DNA of 64,000 nt from Owenia fusiformis (taxonomy: Eukaryota > Annelida > Polychaeta > Sabellida > Oweniidae): contig CAIIXF020000003.1 in assembly GCA_903813345.2 (NCBI GenBank), forward strand, positions 25,375,248-25,439,247. The letters are read 5' to 3'. The notes under the pieces were generated by a model. The model had not been told where the DNA came from and searched no databases. It saw only the letters and a program-made list of their open reading frames with translations. The translations under genes and the position numbers were made by a program. This document shows positions 63,101 through 64,000 of this stretch, one piece after another; within the stretch, counting starts at the first letter, position 1; every line of letters starts with the position of its first letter.

Positions 63101-63362
63101 CATGAACTTGTTAAATGACATGGAATTTTCTATTTTTACATTTTTTTATTTATTTATTTAAGCATCATTTGTAAACATAAAATATATGTTTTCAGGTGTG
63201 AAGATTCCACTAGGAAAACAGATTCACCGACCAACTCCCCAAGTTAGAAGTGAATACTGGAAGAAATATGGCTGCTGGCCTCTACAACAGAATGAGTACA
63301 TAGTTTACAATGAGAAACAGGTCGCTATTCGTTATATCGTGCAATTTAGGAACCAGTCATGA
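28800..63362 (+). CDS. ankyrin-WGR poly(ADP-ribose) polymerase (PME-5-like), whole gene
   Basis: Fifty-two phase-consistent exons give about 2,558 residues. Domain order is: basic tail (1-242), small beta-type module (242-338), basic linker (338-481), about 20 ankyrin repeats (490-2,002), WGR (about 2,065-2,205), helical PARP regulatory domain (about 2,190-2,333) and PARP catalytic domain (2,333-2,558). It transfers ADP-ribose from NAD+ to proteins and, with its His-Tyr-Glu triad, should build chains. The order ankyrin-WGR-catalytic is that of C. elegans PME-5; vertebrate tankyrase has ankyrins plus SAM and no WGR. Nuclear location is likely from the basic N-terminus and the WGR, which binds DNA ends or partners in PARP1-3. 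The start was chosen because ATGGCTCTCGAAGTGA is followed by a 'gtaagg' donor in the phase needed by exon 2. Exons are given by block below. Confidence 0.94.
30646..31127 (+). CDS. PARP exons 4-5: small beta-type module
   Basis: Exons 30,646-30,797 and 30,992-31,127, residues about 242-338. The pattern [21 protein letters not shown], then [18 protein letters not shown] and [19 protein letters not shown], shows short alternating hydrophobic strands and an aromatic-rich core. That recalls small barrel chromatin readers (Tudor or BAH-like), but I do not recognise a definite family. It is the only folded-looking part between the tail and the ankyrins, so it may be a separate targeting domain. Confidence 0.8.
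31378..32438 (+). CDS. PARP exons 6-8: basic linker
   Basis: Exons 31,378-31,521, 31,814-31,972 and 32,312-32,438, residues about 338-481. Lys/Arg-rich, low complexity at first ([21 protein letters not shown]), then more ordered: [23 protein letters not shown]. Exon 7 has a second in-frame acceptor at 31,775 that would add 13 residues ([13 protein letters not shown]). Confidence 0.82.
31535..31640. repeat. AT-rich tandem repeat in PARP intron 6
   Basis: About three copies of a 37-base unit containing 'aaatgttaaataatatatc'. Confidence 0.75.
32737..38330 (+). CDS. PARP exons 9-16: first ankyrin block
   Basis: Exons 32,737-32,854; 33,160-33,329; 33,716-33,803; 35,651-35,752; 35,918-36,040; 36,278-36,358; 36,654-36,817; 38,212-38,330; residues about 481-803. 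Ankyrin repeats begin with [20 protein letters not shown] and [19 protein letters not shown]. After a basic insert (exon 11) they continue with [52 protein letters not shown] and [10 protein letters not shown]. The TPLHxAA signature is clear in exon 15. Ankyrin stacks bind proteins; in tankyrases they choose the targets to be modified. Confidence 0.9.
34195..35591. mobile_element. 'tgtccccacca'-ended element in PARP intron 11
   Basis: Starts 'tgtccccaccacatagtg' and ends 'cacttggtggggaca', so the ends are inverted. Next to the left end is a 'gtccgtcc' tetranucleotide tract (34,240-34,308). The body is about five tandem copies of a 155-base unit with 'gcagccattttggattttcc' and 'atttcaaattttcaggga'. 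No transposase. Confidence 0.8.
36160..36235. mobile_element. short 'gtggtgaca' family relics
   Basis: Short copies of the family ending 'ggtggtgacattttgcatgt' lie in many PARP introns: here, and near 39,725-39,820, 46,340-46,450, 48,450-48,530, 51,875-51,985, 58,750-58,850 and 59,083-59,215. Most share a 'tggttggcgtt(t)gg...ctgtaacaaatgg' core. All are non-coding internal-deletion derivatives. Confidence 0.55.
36946..38038 (-). mobile_element. 5'-truncated LINE insertion in PARP intron 15
   Basis: A 16-base target-site duplication 'tcttgacttaaaatat' flanks it at 36,946-36,961 and 38,023-38,038. The left end has a poly-T run, the A-tail of a minus-strand insertion. A minus-strand open frame (37,269-38,012, 247 codons, no break) is the C-terminal part of a non-LTR retrotransposon polyprotein: [19 protein letters not shown], then the zinc-knuckle pattern CPYC-x8-H-x4-C. 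The reverse transcriptase core is missing because of 5' truncation. The intact duplication and frame point to a recent insertion. Confidence 0.9.
38757..43556 (+). CDS. PARP exons 17-23: second ankyrin block
   Basis: Exons 38,757-38,926; 39,463-39,616; 41,156-41,364; 42,129-42,228; 42,585-42,760; 43,045-43,173; 43,401-43,556; residues about 803-1,167. Clear repeats: [84 protein letters not shown] and [12 protein letters not shown]. Exon 17 opens with a charged segment ([13 protein letters not shown]). Three of these exons have a junction that has been tandemly duplicated, and the model uses for each the only copy joined to a complete exon. Confidence 0.9.
38836..39190. repeat. three copies of the PARP exon 17 donor region
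   Basis: Units of about 118 bases, each holding the last 90 or so bases of exon 17, an intact 'gtaagt' donor and a short piece of intron. Donors follow 38,926, 39,044 and 39,163. Only the first unit is attached to the exon start. Reading through into copy 2 shifts the frame and meets a stop at 38,996-38,998. Confidence 0.93.
39960..41255. repeat. ten copies of the PARP exon 19 acceptor region
   Basis: Ten units of 130 bases (one of 133), each with about 33 bases of intron end, an intact 'tatgtttacag' acceptor and the first 97 or so bases of exon 19, which code for one ankyrin repeat. Acceptors precede 39,983, 40,113, 40,246, 40,376, 40,506, 40,636, 40,766, 40,896, 41,026 and 41,156. Only the last continues into the full exon and a donor at 41,365. 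The units differ by just a few bases, so the array is young or kept alike by conversion. Because 130 is not a multiple of three, the array cannot be read through as protein. Confidence 0.95.
41911..42228. repeat. three copies of the PARP exon 20 acceptor region
   Basis: 104-base units with an intact 'atattacag' acceptor before 41,921, 42,025 and 42,129, each followed by about 80 bases of exon 20. Only the third unit reaches the true donor at 42,229. Confidence 0.95.
43645..45773. mobile_element. 'tgtcaccacc'-ended element with internal array, PARP intron 23
   Basis: Starts 'tgtcaccaccaaaagtgg' and ends 'taggtggtgaca'. After a 'cgtccggcggttgg' block, which is itself duplicated at about 44,155, come about a dozen tandem units of about 145 bases with 'gaccttctcaaggtc', 'caacttgcttcaaattgac' and 'catgttctcagaaattcaa'. 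No coding frame. It belongs to the same family as the shorter copies listed next. Confidence 0.8.
46134..55718 (+). CDS. PARP exons 24-41: third ankyrin block
   Basis: Exons 46,134-46,268; 46,518-46,704; 48,162-48,337; 48,730-48,925; 49,316-49,553; 49,824-49,983; 50,173-50,249; 50,514-50,648; 50,920-51,049; 51,513-51,602; 52,015-52,173; 52,313-52,430; 52,539-52,644; 52,846-52,981; 54,286-54,411; 54,901-54,967; 55,264-55,422; 55,609-55,718; residues about 1,168-2,002. Repeats include [119 protein letters not shown] and [16 protein letters not shown]. Between exons 31 and 34 is a non-ankyrin insert with [15 protein letters not shown], whose role is unknown. Confidence 0.9.
46910..47902. mobile_element. 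palindromic mariner-like element, PARP intron 25
   Basis: Ends 'cagggtgaccgg' and 'ccggtcaccctg', flanked by TA on both sides. Each arm of about 400 bases carries an inverted copy of a transposase 3' end: minus-strand 47,070-47,270 reads [19 protein letters not shown], and the plus strand near 47,527 reads [19 protein letters not shown]. The catalytic part is absent. The middle is unrelated sequence. Confidence 0.85.
53128..54119. mobile_element. second palindromic mariner-like element, PARP intron 37
   Basis: Same family and length as the element at 46,910-47,902, but inserted in the opposite orientation, with TA on both sides. Plus-strand 53,759-53,959 reads [19 protein letters not shown]. 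The two copies are very alike over their full length, including the unpaired centre. Confidence 0.85.
55854..56314. mobile_element. hAT-type MITE in PARP intron 41
   Basis: Ends 'taggggtgagacga' and 'tcgtctcacccct(a)', flanked by a perfect 8-base target-site duplication 'gctattac' (55,846-55,853 and 56,315-56,322). The 8-base duplication and TAGGGGTG end are typical of hAT transposons. Inside are repeated 'gattcgagtcgaa' motifs; no transposase. Confidence 0.88.
56680..58512 (+). CDS. PARP exons 42-45: linker and WGR domain
   Basis: Exons 56,680-56,867; 57,189-57,294; 57,880-58,049; 58,368-58,512; residues about 2,003-2,205. After a linker ([18 protein letters not shown]), the WGR domain runs from [21 protein letters not shown] through [18 protein letters not shown] (Trp-Gly-Arg at 2,116-2,118) to [23 protein letters not shown]. 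In PARP1-3 this domain contacts DNA and relays activation to the catalytic part. The WGR triplet and following acidic turn are intact. Confidence 0.93.
57600..57855. mobile_element. small inverted-repeat element in PARP intron 43
   Basis: Begins 'gcatcctccaaagc' and ends 'gtggttggaggatgc'. Inner flanks 'ccccctgctata' and 'tatcgcaggggg' are also inverted. No coding frame. Confidence 0.6.
58897..59584 (+). CDS. PARP exons 46-47: helical regulatory domain
   Basis: Exons 58,897-59,018 and 59,325-59,584, residues about 2,206-2,333, with the first helix at the end of exon 45. The segment has [20 protein letters not shown], then [20 protein letters not shown] (the PLGKLS-like turn of this family) and [20 protein letters not shown]. 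In PARP1 and PARP2 this domain covers the NAD+ site until DNA binding unfolds it, so DNA-dependent control is plausible here. Confidence 0.92.
59947..63362 (+). CDS. PARP exons 48-52: catalytic ADP-ribosyltransferase domain
   Basis: Exons 59,947-60,054; 60,528-60,721; 61,405-61,485; 62,651-62,780; 63,196-63,362; residues about 2,333-2,558. The NAD+-binding triad is complete: His2402 in LLWHGS, Tyr2436 in [17 protein letters not shown] and Glu2537 in [13 protein letters not shown] catalytic Glu marks PARPs able to make polymer, not only single ADP-ribose units. GYMFGKGIYFAD, LLCEVALGK and IPLGKQI all match PARP1-type enzymes more than tankyrases. The protein ends IVQFRNQS then TGA, which is the usual position for the family. 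Confidence 0.95.
61790..62545. mobile_element. nested palindromes in PARP intron 50
   Basis: Two inverted repeats lie in the intron. At 61,803-61,950, 'tattccc' blocks around 'tcctctacaatgtac' form arms of about 65 bases. At 62,212-62,378 is a nearly perfect palindrome with 80-base arms, centred on 'catcatcactgcgcagacg'. Outer sequence also shows 'ccgctgacgtcac' and 'gtgacgtcagcgg' as an inverted pair. No coding frame. Confidence 0.75.
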
Positions 63363-63446
63363 ATATGGTAACCATTGGTAACCATGCTTTTATATTTTAG
63401 TACACTGGAATTATTGAGAGGGGCAATATATTTGTGCTGCATAGTT

Positions 63447-63650
63447 CATAGACACACATTGTTGTGATGTCATAGACACACATTGTTGTGATGTCATAGA
63501 CACACATTGTTGTGATGTCATAGACACACATTGTTGTGATGTCATAGACACACATTGTTGTGATGTCATAGGCACACATTGTTGTGATGACATAGACGCA
63601 TATTGTTGTGAAGACATAGACACACATTGTTGTGATGACATAGAAAAGAC
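63447..63650. repeat. 24-base minisatellite in the PARP 3' region
   Basis: About eight copies of 'catagacacacattgttgtg' plus 'atgt/atga', starting 85 bases after the stop codon. Open frames on the minus strand are products of the repeat. Confidence 0.93.
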
Positions 63651-63789
63651 ACTCATAGTGATGTTGAGGTACAGCAATTGACACTCAGTAATTGTTAGTG
63701 ATGTACTTGTGTAAAATAGGCAGGTGAGCTTGTGGCAAGATTGTAATATATCTCATACATGTATGTAATTAATATTTGAAACTAATTAT

Positions 63790-63795
63790 AATAAA
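63790..63795 (+). terminator. candidate PARP polyadenylation signal
   Basis: AATAAA lies 428 bases after the PARP stop codon, the first canonical hexamer on the plus strand after the stop that I found. It would place the minisatellite inside the 3' untranslated region. Confidence 0.5.
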
Positions 63796-64000
63796 TGCCT
63801 TCATACTGATTATTGAACAGGTTAAAATTTCAATTGGTATAAGTTTAAAATAATTTACAAGTAATGAAGCACTATTGTGCACACTTCAAATCTGGACTGT
63901 ATAAAGGGTACATATTAAGAAAGTGCAAAATAGCCAGACGACTAGTACCATGATATGATGTTGAAATAGCAGAAAATTATATCACTGTCAAATTGGAAAG

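Noticed and set aside
28800-63362. Tankyrase orthologue
   Set aside because: The ankyrin block is followed by WGR and a PARP1-type helical regulatory domain, and no SAM domain is seen. That is the PME-5 layout.

Overview
This is eukaryotic (metazoan) genomic DNA: AT-rich, intron-dense, with GT-AG introns of a few hundred bases to about 2.6 kb, and full of terminal-inverted-repeat elements, minisatellites and Tc1/mariner relics. Nothing bacterial is present. The repeat style and the gene content (an ankyrin-WGR PARP of the type known from C. elegans PME-5 and not found in mammals) suggest a marine invertebrate, perhaps a lophotrochozoan or a basal deuterostome. I cannot name the species. All gene models were built by hand from splice sites and reading phase; every exon-exon junction in them is phase-consistent.

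Layout. 1-5,120: no gene seen, only degenerate repeats and small foldback elements. 5,121-14,560: a two-copy tandem duplication (units of about 4.6 and 4.85 kb), each unit carrying on the minus strand the same three-exon gene for a short secreted peptide precursor (85 and 79 residues) with dibasic sites. 15,442-27,189, minus strand: a complete 15-exon gene for NELF-C/D (TH1-like), a subunit of the negative elongation factor that holds paused RNA polymerase II. 27,190-28,799: a divergent intergenic region holding a large inverted repeat. 28,800-63,362, plus strand: a complete 52-exon gene for a poly(ADP-ribose) polymerase of about 2,558 residues: basic N-terminal tail, a small beta-type module, about 20 ankyrin repeats, WGR domain, helical regulatory domain, and a catalytic domain with an intact His-Tyr-Glu triad. 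63,363-64,000: its 3' region.

The main unusual pattern is that tandem duplications sit on exon-intron junctions. In the PARP gene, part of exon 17 plus its donor is present 3 times, the acceptor plus start of exon 19 is present 10 times, and the acceptor plus start of exon 20 is present 3 times. In NELFCD, the acceptor plus start of exon 7 is present 6 times, and two more minisatellites start within about 20 bases of donors. In each exon-bearing array only the one outermost copy continues into a usable exon, so the others are decoy splice sites. The second unusual structure is that the PARP promoter and first exon have an inverted, decayed copy facing NELFCD. The pairing is suggestive, because mammalian PARP1 is known to ADP-ribosylate NELF; any functional link here is inference.
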